Below, one piece after another: positions 26,825 to 36,591 of a stretch of DNA of 64,000 nt. The stretch's first letter is position 1. Each line of letters begins with the position of its first letter. The stretch is from Pseudomonas grimontii (GTDB taxonomy: Bacteria > Pseudomonadota > Gammaproteobacteria > Pseudomonadales > Pseudomonadaceae): assembly GCF_007858185.1 (NCBI RefSeq), contig NZ_VFES01000001.1, positions 744,001 to 808,000 of the forward strand, read 5' to 3'. A model generated the notes under the pieces. That model worked only from the letters and a program-made list of their open reading frames with translations, ran no database searches and had not been told where the DNA came from. A program made the translations under genes and the position numbers.

Positions 26825-29800
26825 TGGCCAGCCTCTTTAGGAGTGTGCGTAGGTTCAGTCTTTTTACGTTCGCCCATGGCGGACACGGTTGCGAAGAACA
26901 GCGGCACCCAGAAGATCGCCAATACCGTGGCCGTGATCATACCGCCAATGACACCGGTACCGATCGCGTGCTGGCTGCCTGAGCCGGCGCCCGAGGAGAT
27001 CGCCAGCGGCAATACGCCGAGGACGAACGCCATGGAGGTCATGATGATCGGCCGCAGACGCATCCGGGACGCCTCGATCGCGGCTTCGACGATGCCTTTG
27101 CCTTGCTCGTGGAGCTCCTTGGCGAACTCGACGATCAGAATGGCGTTCTTCGCCGCCAGGCCCACCGTCACCAACAAGCCCACCTGGAAGAACACGTCGT
27201 TGGACAGGCCGCGCATGCTGGTGGCGATCAACGCACCCACCACGCCCAGCGGAACCACCAGGATCACCGCGATCGGGATCGACCAGCTTTCGTACAGTGC
27301 CGCGAGGCACAGGAACACCACCAGCAGCGACAGCGCGTACAGCGCCGGCGCCTGGGAGCCGGACAGGCGTTCTTCATACGACAGGCCCGTCCAGGCGTAG
27401 CCCACGCCCGCCGGCAGTTGCTTGGCGATACGTTCGACTTCAGCCATGGCGTCACCGGTACTGTAGCCCGGTGCCGGAGTACCGAGGATTTCCATCGCCG
27501 CTACACCGTTATAACGCGAGAGCTTCGGCGAGCCGTAGATCCACTTGCCCGAGGCGATTGCCGACAACGGCACCATCTTCCCGGAGTCGCTGCGCACGTA
27601 CCATTTGTTCAGGTCTTCCGGGGACATCCGGCTGGCGGCTTCACCCTGTACGTACACTTTCTTCACCCGACCACGGTCGATGAAGTCGTTGACGTAGCTG
27701 CCACCCAAGGCAATCGCCAGGGTCTGGTTGATGTTGGACAGCGTGATGCCCTGGGCGCTGGCCTTCTCGTCGTCGACGGTGAGCTCGTACTGCGGCTCAT
27801 CGTTCACGCCGTTGGGGCGCACACCGGCCAGGATCTTGCTCTGGGCAGCCATGCCCAGGAACTGGTTACGTGCAGCCATCAGCTTTTCATGGCCGACACC
27901 GCCCTGGTCTTGCAGGAACACGTCAAAACCGGTGGCGTTACCGAGTTCCAGTACAGACGGCGGTACAATGGCAAACACCATGGCGTCCTGGAAGGTCTGC
28001 ATGAAGTAACCCTGGGCGCGCTTGGCAATCTCGAACACCGAGGTGGAAGCATCACGCTCGTCCCACGGCTTGAGCATCACGAAGGCCAGGCCCGAACTCT
28101 GGCCGCGACCGGCGAAGTTGAAGCCGTTCACGGTAAATACCGATTTCACGCCTTTGCCTTCGCCTGGCTCACCTTCTTTGTCATTGAGCAGGTAGGCGCG
28201 CATGTCGTCGATGACTTTTTGCGTGCGTTCAGACGAAGAACCTACCGGGGTCTGCACCTGGGCAAAGATCACGCCCTGGTCTTCATCGGGCAGGAACGCA
28301 GCCGGGATGCGCATGAACAGCCAGATCATGCCGGCGATGATCAGTGCGTACACCAGGAACGCCGGGATCTTGTGCTTGATCATGTTGCCCACGCCGCGCT
28401 CGTAGCTGAGTACGCCACGGTCGAAGGTGCGGTTGAACCAGCCGAAGAAACCACGCTTGGGTTGGCCGTGTTTTTCCGGATCGATCGGCTTGAGCATGGT
28501 GGCGCACAGGGCCGGGGTGAAGATCAGGGCAACCAGTACCGACAAGGCCATGGCCGAAACGATGGTGATGGAGAACTGTTTGTAGATCACACCGGTGGAG
28601 CCGCCGAAGAACGCCATCGGCAACAGTACCGCCGACAGCACCAGGGCAATACCTACGAGGGCGCCCTGGATCTGGCCCATGGACTTGACCGTCGCTTCTT
28701 TCGGCGACAGGTGCTCCTCGGCCATTACCCGCTCGACGTTCTCCGCCACGACGATGGCGTCGTCCACCAGCAAGCCGATGGCCAGGATCATGCCGAACAT
28801 GGTCAGGGTGTTGATGGTGAAGCCGAACGCCGCGAGGATCCCGAAGGTACCCAGCAGTACCACCGGTACGGTCATGGTGGTGATGATGGTGGCGCGGAAG
28901 TTCTGCAGGAACAGGAACATCACCAGGAACACCAGCACGATCGCTTCGACCAGGGTGTCAACCACACCGGAAATCGACTCGGTCACGACCGGGGTGGTGT
29001 CATACGGCACCACCGCCTTCATGCCAGGCGGGAAGAACGGTTCCAGGGACGCCACGGTGGCACGGATGGCCTTGGCGGTGTCCAGGGCGTTGGCGCCCGA
29101 TGCCAGCTTGATCGCCATGCCGGAAGCCGGGTTGCCGTTGAACTGTGCACTGATGCTGTAGTTCTGGCCGCCGAGTTCGATACGCGCAACGTCATGCAGG
29201 CGAACCTGGGAGCCGTCGGCATTGACCTTCATCAGGATGTTGCCGAACTGCTCCGCCGTTTGCAGGCGGGTCTTGCCGATGATGGTGGCGTTCAGCTGGT
29301 TACCGGGCAGGGCAGGCAGGCCGCCCAATTGACCGGTGGCCACCTGCACGTTCTGTGCGGCAATGGCGGTGCTGACATCCACAGGCGTGAGCTGGAAGTT
29401 GTTCAGCTTGGCCGGGTCCAGCCAGATACGCATGGCGTACTGCGAACCGAACACCTGGAAGTCACCGACACCCGCGGTCCGGGAAATCGGGTCCTGGATG
29501 TTGGAAACGATGTAGTTGGACAAGTCATCCTTGGTCATGCTGCCGTCTTCCGACACCAGACCGATCACCATCAGGAAGTTCTTCACCGACTTGGTCACGC
29601 GGATACCCTGCTGCTGCACTTCTTGCGGCAGCAGTGGGGTCGCCAGGTTCAGCTTGTTCTGTACCTGAACCTGGGCGATGTCCGGGTTGGTACCCTGGTT
29701 GAACGTCGCGGTGATGGTCATGCTGCCGTCGGAGTTACTGTCCGAGGCCACATAACGCAGGTTGTCGATACCGTTGAGCTGTTGCTCGATGACCTGCACC

Positions 29801-29982
29801 ACGGTGTCCTGCACGGTTTGTGCGGACGCGCCTGGGTAGGTCACCTGGATGTCGATGGCGGTTGGCGCGATGGCCGGGTATTGGTTGATGGGCAACTTCA
29901 GGATCGACAGTGCCCCGACCAGCATGATCACCAGGGCAATTACCCAGGCGAAAATGGGACGGTCGATAAAAAATTTCGACAT
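26821..29982 (-). CDS. ttgB: RND multidrug efflux permease TtgB/MexB type
   Basis: This is the 1053-residue proton-driven inner-membrane pump. The N-terminus [21 protein letters not shown] is the classic HAE-1 start. The helix-4 motif [18 protein letters not shown] carries the proton-relay Asp pair (near 407-408), and [17 protein letters not shown] the conserved helix-10 Lys (near 940). Length and motifs match MexB, AcrB and TtgB. Typical substrates are antibiotics, solvents and plant phenolics. It begins 3 bases after the ttgA stop. Confidence 0.95.
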   Translation of the reverse strand: MSKFFIDRPIFAWVIALVIMLVGALSILKLPINQYPAIAPTAIDIQVTYPGASAQTVQDTVVQVIEQQLNGIDNLRYVASDSNSDGSMTITATFNQGTNPDIAQVQVQNKLNLATPLLPQEVQQQGIRVTKSVKNFLMVIGLVSEDGSMTKDDLSNYIVSNIQDPISRTAGVGDFQVFGSQYAMRIWLDPAKLNNFQLTPVDVSTAIAAQNVQVATGQLGGLPALPGNQLNATIIGKTRLQTAEQFGNILMKVNADGSQVRLHDVARIELGGQNYSISAQFNGNPASGMAIKLASGANALDTAKAIRATVASLEPFFPPGMKAVVPYDTTPVVTESISGVVDTLVEAIVLVFLVMFLFLQNFRATIITTMTVPVVLLGTFGILAAFGFTINTLTMFGMILAIGLLVDDAIVVAENVERVMAEEHLSPKEATVKSMGQIQGALVGIALVLSAVLLPMAFFGGSTGVIYKQFSITIVSAMALSVLVALIFTPALCATMLKPIDPEKHGQPKRGFFGWFNRTFDRGVLSYERGVGNMIKHKIPAFLVYALIIAGMIWLFMRIPAAFLPDEDQGVIFAQVQTPVGSSSERTQKVIDDMRAYLLNDKEGEPGEGKGVKSVFTVNGFNFAGRGQSSGLAFVMLKPWDERDASTSVFEIAKRAQGYFMQTFQDAMVFAIVPPSVLELGNATGFDVFLQDQGGVGHEKLMAARNQFLGMAAQSKILAGVRPNGVNDEPQYELTVDDEKASAQGITLSNINQTLAIALGGSYVNDFIDRGRVKKVYVQGEAASRMSPEDLNKWYVRSDSGKMVPLSAIASGKWIYGSPKLSRYNGVAAMEILGTPAPGYSTGDAMAEVERIAKQLPAGVGYAWTGLSYEERLSGSQAPALYALSLLVVFLCLAALYESWSIPIAVILVVPLGVVGALIATSMRGLSNDVFFQVGLLVTVGLAAKNAILIVEFAKELHEQGKGIVEAAIEASRMRLRPIIMTSMAFVLGVLPLAISSGAGSGSQHAIGTGVIGGMITATVLAIFWVPLFFATVSAMGERKKTEPTHTPKEAGQ

Positions 29983-29985
29983 GGG

Positions 29986-31134
29986 TTACTCCCCCTGGCC
30001 AGGCGCGGCAGCAGGAGCAGCGGCGGAACCGGCGGGCTTGGCGTTGTCAGCGTCCTTGACCTTGACCTCCACGCCCGGCTTGACGTACTGCAGGCCTTCG
30101 GTGATCACGCGGTCACCAGCGTTCAGGCCTTTTTCCACCAGCCAATAGGCGCCGGAGGTGCGGTTGGCTACCAGTACACGCTGCTCGACCTTGTTGTCGG
30201 CGTTGACTACCAGCGCGGTCGGGATGCCCTTGAGGTCACGGGTCACGCCTTGCTGTGGGGCCAGGATCGCCTTGCTGTTCACGCCGGCTTGCAATTGGGC
30301 GTGTACGAACATGCCCGGCAGCAGGGTGTGGTCAGGGTTGGGGAACACGGCGCGCAGGGTCACGGAACCGGTGGTCTGGTCGACCGACACTTCGGAGAAC
30401 TCCAGCTTGCCGTCCTGGCCGTAGTCGCTACCGTCTTCCAGGGTCAGCTTGACCTTGGCGGCATTGGCGCCGGCCTTTTCCAACTGGCCGCTTTCCAGGT
30501 CGCGGCGCAGTTTCAGCATTTCTGCCGAAGACTGCGTAACGTCGACGTAGATCGGGTCCAGTTGCTGGATCACGGCCATGGCATCGGCCTGGCCATTGCT
30601 GACCAGCGCGCCTTCGGTCACCGAAGAACGGCCGATACGCCCGGAGATCGGCGCGAACACTTTGGTGTAGCGCACGTTGATCTGGGCGGTTTGAACGTTT
30701 GCTTCCGCGGTCATGCGGTTGGCGACGGCGGTGTCGTATTCCTGGCGGCTGACGGCTTGCTCATCGACCAACTGCTTGTAGCGGTCGGAGATGGACTTGG
30801 TCTGGGTCAGGCTGGCTTGTGCGCTTTTCAGCGTGGCGTCATAGACCGACGGATCGATCTGATAGAGCTGCTGGCCTTCCTTCACATCCGCGCCTTCCTT
30901 GAACAGGCGCTTGAGAATGATGCCGTTGACCTGCGGCCTAACTTCCGCAATGCGGTAGGCGGTGGTACGGCCTGGCAGCTCGGACGTCAGGGTGAAGGCT
31001 TGCGGTTGAATGGTGACCACGCCGACCTGAGGGGCTTGAGCGGGCGGAGCCGCTTCTTCCTTTTTACATCCGCTGAGCAGCGATGCCAGGGCGACGGCAG
31101 TGACCAGAGCGGTAACAGCTGGCTTAAGTTGCAT
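29986..31134 (-). CDS. ttgA: RND efflux periplasmic adaptor TtgA/MexA type
   Basis: This 382-residue membrane-fusion lipoprotein has lipobox LLSGC (Cys23), lipoyl halves (VRPQVNGIILKRLFKEGADVKEGQQLYQID and VFAPISGRIGRSSVTEGALV), an alpha-hairpin between them and a beta-barrel domain. It links TtgB to TtgC. The ATG at 31132-31134 is chosen because it opens the signal peptide MQLKPAVTALVTAVA. A TtgR operator lies about 97-118 bases upstream. Confidence 0.94.
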   Translation of the reverse strand: MQLKPAVTALVTAVALASLLSGCKKEEAAPPAQAPQVGVVTIQPQAFTLTSELPGRTTAYRIAEVRPQVNGIILKRLFKEGADVKEGQQLYQIDPSVYDATLKSAQASLTQTKSISDRYKQLVDEQAVSRQEYDTAVANRMTAEANVQTAQINVRYTKVFAPISGRIGRSSVTEGALVSNGQADAMAVIQQLDPIYVDVTQSSAEMLKLRRDLESGQLEKAGANAAKVKLTLEDGSDYGQDGKLEFSEVSVDQTTGSVTLRAVFPNPDHTLLPGMFVHAQLQAGVNSKAILAPQQGVTRDLKGIPTALVVNADNKVEQRVLVANRTSGAYWLVEKGLNAGDRVITEGLQYVKPGVEVKVKDADNAKPAGSAAAPAAAPGQGE

Positions 31135-31230
31135 GAAGATCCTCGGGTCAGGCGCGCAGGTTGCGCACAAGAAGGGTGGAAGGGTAAAAAACAAGCCGTG
31201 AGTGGATAAGTAGCTTGCTACGCAATATAC

Positions 31231-31252
31231 TTACGTTCATGGTTGTTTGTAA
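31231..31252. promoter_or_regulatory. TtgR operator in the ttgR-ttgA spacer
   Basis: TTAC and GTAA half sites flank the 14-base core GTTCATGGTTGTTT. Read on the minus strand the core is AAACAACCATGAACGTAAG, nearly the published P. putida TtgR operator as I recall it. Similarity continues to about 31224 (AATATAC). TtgR bound here would repress both ttgA and ttgR; flavonoids and antibiotics release it in P. putida. Confidence 0.82.
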
Positions 31253-31420
31253 ACTCTTGACAGGTTTCGCGCAATGCTGACAAAGCACCGCCCAAAGCCT
31301 CGATTTTAGTACGTTCGGCGCCCATGACGGTGTCGTCCCACAATTATTCAGATGATCGTCAGCGCCAGTTAACGCTGCGTTAACGTCAGTCCCAAGTGTC
31401 CTGATTGAGGTTTTACTGCC

Positions 31421-32053
31421 ATGGTTCGTCGCACCAAAGAGGAAGCTCAGGAAACGCGCAGCCAGATTCTCGATGCCGCCGAGCAAGCCTTCTACGAGCG
31501 CGGCGTTGCGCGCACTACGCTGGCGGACATCGCCGCGTTGGCCGGTGTGACGCGGGGGGCCATCTATTGGCATTTCAGTAATAAATCCGATCTGTTGCAG
31601 GCCTTGCTCGATACGTTGCACGAGCCGTTGGACGAATTGGCCCGGGCCAGCGAAAGCGAGGACGAAATCGACCCGCTGGGCTGTATGCGCAAGCTGCTGA
31701 TTCATCTGTTTCATCAAGTGGCCCTGGACCCGAAAACCCGGCGCATCAATGAGATCCTGTTCCATAAGTGCGAATTCACCGATGAAATGTGCGACATGCG
31801 CCGACAGCGCCAGACCCACAGCCTGGAATGCAACCTGCGTATCGGCCTGACACTGCGTAATGCGGTCCATCGCGGGCAACTTCCGGAAAATCTCGACACC
31901 ACCCGTGGCGCGGTGTGCATCCATGCCTACATCAACGGGCTGATTGGCCAGTGGCTGTTGGTACCCGACAGCTTCCAGTTACATCAGGAAGCCGAGCGCT
32001 GGGTGGATGCAGGGCTGGACATGCTGCGCTGGAGCCCCAGCCTGCGCAATTAA
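31421..32053 (+). CDS. ttgR: TetR-family repressor TtgR
   Basis: This 210-residue repressor has the same length as P. putida TtgR. The N-terminal helix-turn-helix is [44 protein letters not shown] (about residues 12-55), the standard TetR/AcrR block, followed by the helical ligand domain ([31 protein letters not shown]). It is divergent from ttgABC with the operator between. The start follows GAGG about 11 bases upstream. Confidence 0.93.
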   Translation: MVRRTKEEAQETRSQILDAAEQAFYERGVARTTLADIAALAGVTRGAIYWHFSNKSDLLQALLDTLHEPLDELARASESEDEIDPLGCMRKLLIHLFHQVALDPKTRRINEILFHKCEFTDEMCDMRRQRQTHSLECNLRIGLTLRNAVHRGQLPENLDTTRGAVCIHAYINGLIGQWLLVPDSFQLHQEAERWVDAGLDMLRWSPSLRN

Positions 32054-32246
32054 GACAAAATGCGTAATTGCATCAGGGTGTGTCAACAGTAAAGCCCAAG
32101 GACAGTCAATCGTCCTTCTGCCTGATTGGTGGGGTGACTTTATATACGGGCTGGCGGGCGGTTGATAGGTAGCCGCCTAAGTATTTTGTAGGGATTTTGT
32201 TGCAAGGCTGTGAAGGAATGTTTCCCAGGGCAACATAGTGTCAAAA

Positions 32247-32338
32247 ATGTGGGAGGGGGCTTGCCCCCGATGGCAGTGGTTCAGTCAACACATACAGTGA
32301 CTGACGCACCGCCATCGGGAGCAAGCCCCCTCCCACAT
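32247..32338. repeat. REPIN (inverted REP pair), copy 2
   Basis: The left arm ATGTGGGAGGGGGCTTGCCC and right arm GGGAGCAAGCCCCCTCCCAC are nearly perfect inverted copies around a 50-base centre. The element lies between the convergent ttgR and xenB genes. The preceding 190 bases after ttgR hold nothing I recognise. Confidence 0.92.
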
Positions 32339-32359
32339 TTGGTTTCGCGTTTCGGGCGA

Positions 32360-33415
32360 TTACAGCGGCAGCGTCGGGTAATCGATGTAGCCTACCGGGC
32401 CTTGGCCGTAGAAGGTTTCCGGATGCGCTTCGTTCAACGGCGCATCGGCTTTCAGGCGTGCTGGGAGGTCAGGGTTGGCAATGAACGGCACCCCCCAGGC
32501 CACGGCATCCGCTTTGCCTTCGGCCAGCCACGCATTGGCACTGTCCTTGGTGAAGCGTTCGTTGGCGATGTACACGCCGCCAAAGGCTTTTTTCAGTTGT
32601 GGACCGAGGCTGTCCGCGCCTTCCTTTTCACGGGAGCAAATGAACGCTATGCCACGTTTGCCCAGTTCGCTGGCGACGTAGGTAAAGGTTTCCGCCAGGT
32701 TGTCGTCACCCATGTCGTGGGAATCGGCGCGCGGTGCCAAATGCACACCCACACGGCCGGCGCCCCAGACTTCGATGGCCGCATCAGTCACTTCCAACAG
32801 CAGGCGCGCGCGGTTTTCCAGGGAGCCACCATAGTTGTCGGTACGCTTATTGGTGCTGCTTTGCAGGAACTGGTCGAGCAGGTAGCCGTTGGCGCCGTGG
32901 ATCTCCACGCCATCAAAGCCTGCGGCCTTGGCGTTCTCGGCACCGGTGCGGTAAGCGTCGACGATGTCGGCGATTTCAGCGGTTTCCAGGGCGCGCGGCG
33001 TCGGGTAGTCGGCCAATGGGCGCACCAGGCTGACGTGGCCCTTGGGCTGGATCGCGCTGGGCGCCACCGGGGTTTCGCCGTTCAGGTAGGACTCGTGGGA
33101 AATCCGCCCTACGTGCCACAGTTGCAGGAAGATCTTGCCCCCCGCGCCGTGAATGGCCTTGGTGACGTTGGACCAGCCACGCACCTGGTCGTTGGACCAG
33201 ATGCCCGGCGTGTCCGGGTAGCCTACGCCCAGCGGCGTCACCGAGGTGGCTTCGCTGAGGATCAGCCCGGCGGAAGCACGTTGCACGTAGTACTCGGCCA
33301 TCAGCGCGTTGGGTACGCGGCCGGCATCGGCGCGGCAGCGGGTCAGCGGCGCCATGATGATGCGGTTGGACAATTCCAGGTCGCCCAGTTTGATCGGATC
33401 GAAAATAGTCGTCAT
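32360..33415 (-). CDS. xenB: alkene reductase / xenobiotic reductase of the Old Yellow Enzyme family
   Basis: This 351-residue FMN-dependent ene-reductase closely resembles XenB of P. fluorescens, which reduces nitrate esters, nitroaromatics and activated C=C bonds with NADPH. The N-terminal FDPIKLGDLELSNRIIMAPLTRCRA binds FMN; FLQLWHVGRISH, and GVEIHGANGYLLDQFL with the substrate-binding His and Asn pair (HxxN) are diagnostic. The ATG at 33413-33415 follows GAAGGGTG. It is 28 bases after the MFS gene in a regulator-transporter-reductase operon. Confidence 0.9.
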   Translation of the reverse strand: MTTIFDPIKLGDLELSNRIIMAPLTRCRADAGRVPNALMAEYYVQRASAGLILSEATSVTPLGVGYPDTPGIWSNDQVRGWSNVTKAIHGAGGKIFLQLWHVGRISHESYLNGETPVAPSAIQPKGHVSLVRPLADYPTPRALETAEIADIVDAYRTGAENAKAAGFDGVEIHGANGYLLDQFLQSSTNKRTDNYGGSLENRARLLLEVTDAAIEVWGAGRVGVHLAPRADSHDMGDDNLAETFTYVASELGKRGIAFICSREKEGADSLGPQLKKAFGGVYIANERFTKDSANAWLAEGKADAVAWGVPFIANPDLPARLKADAPLNEAHPETFYGQGPVGYIDYPTLPL

Positions 33416-33443
33416 GGGAAAACACCCTTCTCTTTGAAGTTGA

Positions 33444-34610
33444 TCAGTTGGTCGCAGGGGCCAGGTCGGCATCGCCGCTCTGACGGAAAGTAATCAGGGT
33501 CACCAGCAGCGCGAGGATCGCCAGGGCTGCGGCCGCCAACGGCACGCTGGTCAGGCCGAAACCGTGGGCAATCACACTGCCGCCCACCCAGGCGCCGAGG
33601 GCGTTGCCGATGTTGAAGGCGCCGATATTCAGGGTGGACACCAGGTTCGGTGCGGCCTTGCCGAAGGTCACCACGTTGATCTGCAGCGCAGGTACCGCGG
33701 CAAACGAAGCGGTGGCCCACAGGAACAGGGTGATCTCGGTCGGGATCACGGCAACGCTGGTCCAGGTCAGCGCGGTGGACACCACCGCCATGCTGATAAA
33801 CACGCCGATCAGGGTGGCCGCCAGGCGTTTGTCCGCCAGCTTGCCGCCGATGATGTTGCCCACGGTCAGGCCCAGGCCGATCAGCAGCAGGGTCCAGGTC
33901 ACGCCTGTGGGCGACACGCCGGTGACATCGCCGAGCAGCGGCGCAACATAAGTGAAGAGGGTGAACATGGACGCGGCGAACAGCGCGGTCATGCCCAGCG
34001 ACAACCAGATACCGGCACCCTTGAGGGCGGCCAGCTCGGCGCGCATGTCGAGTTTTTCTTCGTCACGCTTGGCCGGCAGGAAGCGGATCAGTCCGATCAG
34101 CGCCACTACGCCAATCACCGTCACCGCCCAGAAGGTCGAGCGCCAGCCGGCTTCCTGGCCCAACGCGGTGCCCAGTGGCACACCGAGCACGTTGGCCAGG
34201 GTCAAACCGGTGAACATCAGGGCCACGGCCGAAGCACGTTTGTTGGCCGGCACCAGGTTGGCGGCGACCACCGAACCGATCCCGAAGAACGCGCCATGGC
34301 ACAGCGCAGTGACCACACGGGCAAACATCAGCACGTTGTAGTCACTGGCCAGGGCGCAGAGCAGATTGCCGATAATGAAGATGCCCATCAACGCTACCAG
34401 CGCCGCCTTGCGTGGCAACTTGGCGGTGGCCAGTGCCATGAACGGCGCACCGATGGCTACGCCCAGGGCATAGCCGGTGACCAGCCAGCCGGCGCCGGGG
34501 ATCGACACGCCGAGGTCCGCTGCCACATCGGGCAACAAGCCCATGATCACGAACTCGGTGGTGCCGATGGCGAAGGCGCTCAGGGCCAGTATGAGTAGCG
34601 AGAGGGGCAT
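33444..34610 (-). CDS. MFS transporter, DHA1 (AraJ-like) family
   Basis: This 388-residue, 12-helix drug:H+ antiporter begins MPLSLLILALSAFAIGTTEFVIMGLLPDVAADLGVS, the typical start of the AraJ/YdhP subfamily. The GxxxG-type motif C in helix 5 (GLTLANVLGVPLGTALGQEAGWR) marks antiporters. It lies 13 bases after the ArsR-type gene and 28 before xenB, so it likely exports the reactive compound sensed by the regulator or its reduction product. Confidence 0.87.
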   Translation of the reverse strand: MPLSLLILALSAFAIGTTEFVIMGLLPDVAADLGVSIPGAGWLVTGYALGVAIGAPFMALATAKLPRKAALVALMGIFIIGNLLCALASDYNVLMFARVVTALCHGAFFGIGSVVAANLVPANKRASAVALMFTGLTLANVLGVPLGTALGQEAGWRSTFWAVTVIGVVALIGLIRFLPAKRDEEKLDMRAELAALKGAGIWLSLGMTALFAASMFTLFTYVAPLLGDVTGVSPTGVTWTLLLIGLGLTVGNIIGGKLADKRLAATLIGVFISMAVVSTALTWTSVAVIPTEITLFLWATASFAAVPALQINVVTFGKAAPNLVSTLNIGAFNIGNALGAWVGGSVIAHGFGLTSVPLAAAALAILALLVTLITFRQSGDADLAPATN

Positions 34611-34623
34611 TATCGTTTCCTTG

Positions 34624-34950
34624 TTACAACGTCGCGCTGATTTCAGCGCTGAGTTCAGTGGTAAGCGCCGCGAGGAAGGCTTGGATCACTTCCTCATTGC
34701 GCTTGAAAAAGTGCCACTGCCCGGCCTTCTGGCTGCTGATCAACCCCGCCCGTTGCAAGGTGGCCAGGTGGGCCGACACGGTCGACTGGGACAAGCCGCA
34801 GCGCTGGTCGATCTGCCCGGCACAGATGCCGTATTCGTGGTTGTGCAGTTGCTCGGGGAACTGCACTTTCGGGTCTTTCAGCCAGGTGAGGATGTCTCGT
34901 CGTACTGGGTGTGCCAGGGCTTTTATTATTTCGTCGAGGTCGATGGACAT
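34624..34950 (-). CDS. ArsR/SmtB-type winged-helix regulator
   Basis: This 108-residue repressor-type protein has a helix-turn-helix at GICAGQIDQRCGLSQSTVSAHLATLQRAGLISSQKAG (about residues 40-77), preceded by the usual ALAHPVRRDILTWL. It lacks the ELCVCDL metal motif of ArsR and CadC, so an organic or redox signal is likelier than metal. Residue choices (EYGICAGQIDQRCG) contain Cys at both ends of the recognition region. It heads the operon with the MFS gene and xenB. Repeated TATATC palindromes lie just upstream. Confidence 0.87.
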   Translation of the reverse strand: MSIDLDEIIKALAHPVRRDILTWLKDPKVQFPEQLHNHEYGICAGQIDQRCGLSQSTVSAHLATLQRAGLISSQKAGQWHFFKRNEEVIQAFLAALTTELSAEISATL

Positions 34951-34972
34951 GGCAGGTGCTCGGTGTCGTAAA

Positions 34973-35080
34973 GCGTTATATCGCGATGAGGCGAACCTTA
35001 AATCGTTATATCCCGATATACCAATATGATTTTGCTCTGAGGTCAGGCTAAATCGGTATATCGGGTTATAACGATACGTT
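34973..35080. promoter_or_regulatory. TATATC operator cluster between the ArsR-type gene and acpH
   Basis: Three related elements occur: GCGTTATATCGCGAT (34973-34987), ATCGTTATATCCCGATATA (35002-35020, containing the perfect palindrome TATATC-CC-GATATA at 35007-35020) and ATCGGTATATCGGGTTATAA (from 35052). They cover both divergent promoters, as expected for autoregulation by the ArsR-type protein and possible control of acpH. Confidence 0.72.
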
Positions 35081-35104
35081 GGTGGCAGTGCTAAACTGCG
35101 CGGC

Positions 35105-35689
35105 ATGAATTATCTCGCACATCTGCACCTGGGCGGCCAACTTCCTGCGCAACTGCTGGGCAGCCTGTATGGCGACTTCGTCAAAGGCCGCCTGCAGGGC
35201 CAGTTCAGCCCGCAAATCGAAGCGGCGATCCAGTTGCATCGCTCGATCGACCGCTTTACCGACAGCCACCCTTTGGTGGGCGAGGCGTTGTCGCGCTTCA
35301 GCCTGACCCGCCGGCGCTATGCCGGGATCGTCCTTGATGTGTTTTTCGACCATTGCCTGGCGCGGGACTGGGCGCTGTATGCCGAGCAGCCGCTGGAGCA
35401 CTTCACTTCGCAGGTGTACCGCGTGCTGGCGGCCGAACCGCAGTTGCCGGGACGGCTGGCGCAGATTGCGCCGTATATGGCCGCGGATGATTGGTTGGGG
35501 GCGTACCGCGAGTTTGCGGTGATGGAGCAGGTGTTGCGCGGGATTTCGCGACGGCTGACGCAACCCCAGGAATTAGGGTTTGCGATGCAGGAATTGCGTG
35601 AGTTGTATGAGCCGTTGAGTGAAGACTTCCGGATCTTCTACCCCGAACTGCAAGCCTTCGCGCATAACCACCTGACAACACAAAGCTAA
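35105..35689 (+). CDS. acpH: acyl carrier protein phosphodiesterase AcpH
   Basis: This 194-residue protein matches the AcpH/YajB family, which removes 4'-phosphopantetheine from holo-ACP. The N-terminus MNYLAHLHLGGQLPAQLLGSLYGDFVKG and the block FDHCLARDW in an HD-like helical fold are diagnostic. The start is only 25 bases from the last TATATC operator element. It converges with olsA over a REPIN. Confidence 0.88.
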   Translation: MNYLAHLHLGGQLPAQLLGSLYGDFVKGRLQGQFSPQIEAAIQLHRSIDRFTDSHPLVGEALSRFSLTRRRYAGIVLDVFFDHCLARDWALYAEQPLEHFTSQVYRVLAAEPQLPGRLAQIAPYMAADDWLGAYREFAVMEQVLRGISRRLTQPQELGFAMQELRELYEPLSEDFRIFYPELQAFAHNHLTTQS

Positions 35690-35781
35690 ATGTGGGAGGG
35701 GGCTTGCTCCCGATTACGGTGTGCCAGCCACCACTGATGCTGGCTGATCCACTGCTATCGGGAGCAAGCCCCCTCCCACAT
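35690..35781. repeat. REPIN (inverted REP pair), copy 3
   Basis: The left arm ATGTGGGAGGGGGCTTGCTC and right arm GGGAGCAAGCCCCCTCCCAC mirror each other. The element begins at the last base of the region after the acpH stop, between the convergent acpH and olsA genes. Confidence 0.92.
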
Positions 35782-35799
35782 TTGAACTGTGTTCACATC

Positions 35800-36591
35800 T
35801 CAGGCTGCAAAAGCCGGTCGAGCATGCACTTGTTCAGTCTCCGGCACCGGCCCAAACAACGCCCTCTGCACCGCCTGCTGCGCCTGGAACGCCAGCGCCG
35901 CGCGTTCCTGCCCGGCGCAGGCAATCGGCTTGAGCACGTGGATTTCCACATCGCCCTGGTCATTGCCGAACAGGCGCATCAGGTGCGAGAGCAAATCGTC
36001 ATCGCCAATAAACGGTGCCAGCGGGTCGACCTGCCCATCGCGCAGATAACGGATGGCCACTGGTTGCAGCGACACATCCGCGTCAATCGCACTGGCCAGC
36101 AAGCGCCCGTGGAAGGTACGCAGGCTGCGGCCGTCGGTGGTGGTGCCTTCGGGGAACATCAGCAACGGGTGCTGTTGTTCCAGATGGCGGGTCATCTGCT
36201 TGCGGATCAATTGGCTGTCACCCGAACCGCGACGGATAAACAAGCTACCGGCCTTGGCCGCCAACCAGCCGGCCACCGGCCAGGTACGCACTTCGGCCTT
36301 GGACAAAAACGACATCGGCGCCACTGCGCCCAACAACGGAATGTCGGTCCAGGACACGTGGTTGCTCACCCACAGCATTGGCTGCGTCGGCAACTCGCCG
36401 TGCACGGTCACGCGAAAGGGCAGGGCGTTGGTCAGCCTGGCCATGAAGAACCGCGACCAGCGCTGGCGCCGTACCATCGAGTTGGCCACGCCCAGGCGTT
36501 CGAACAGGCCAAACACACTGGCCATGCTCAAGCCCAGCGCCACGACCACCAGTACGCGGGCAATGCGCCCGTACACGCGCAGGCGGCTCAT
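35800..36591 (-). CDS. olsA: lysophospholipid / lyso-ornithine-lipid O-acyltransferase OlsA
   Basis: This PlsC-fold acyltransferase of 263 residues has acyltransferase motif I NHVSWTD (HX4D) and motif III LMFPEGTT, with an N-terminal membrane anchor (VLVVVALGLSMASVFGL). Paired with OlsB it would add the ester-linked fatty acid that completes ornithine lipid. The ATG at 36589-36591 overlaps the olsB stop by one base. Without that neighbour it could also be read as a generic 1-acylglycerol-3-phosphate acyltransferase. Confidence 0.86.
   Translation of the reverse strand: MSRLRVYGRIARVLVVVALGLSMASVFGLFERLGVANSMVRRQRWSRFFMARLTNALPFRVTVHGELPTQPMLWVSNHVSWTDIPLLGAVAPMSFLSKAEVRTWPVAGWLAAKAGSLFIRRGSGDSQLIRKQMTRHLEQQHPLLMFPEGTTTDGRSLRTFHGRLLASAIDADVSLQPVAIRYLRDGQVDPLAPFIGDDDLLSHLMRLFGNDQGDVEIHVLKPIACAGQERAALAFQAQQAVQRALFGPVPETEQVHARPAFAA

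Noticed and set aside
27103-31209. 1368-codon open frame opposite ttgA and ttgB
   Set aside because: A mirror frame of high-GC coding DNA with His/Gln/Gly-rich, low-complexity translation and no domain; the minus strand has full RND proteins.
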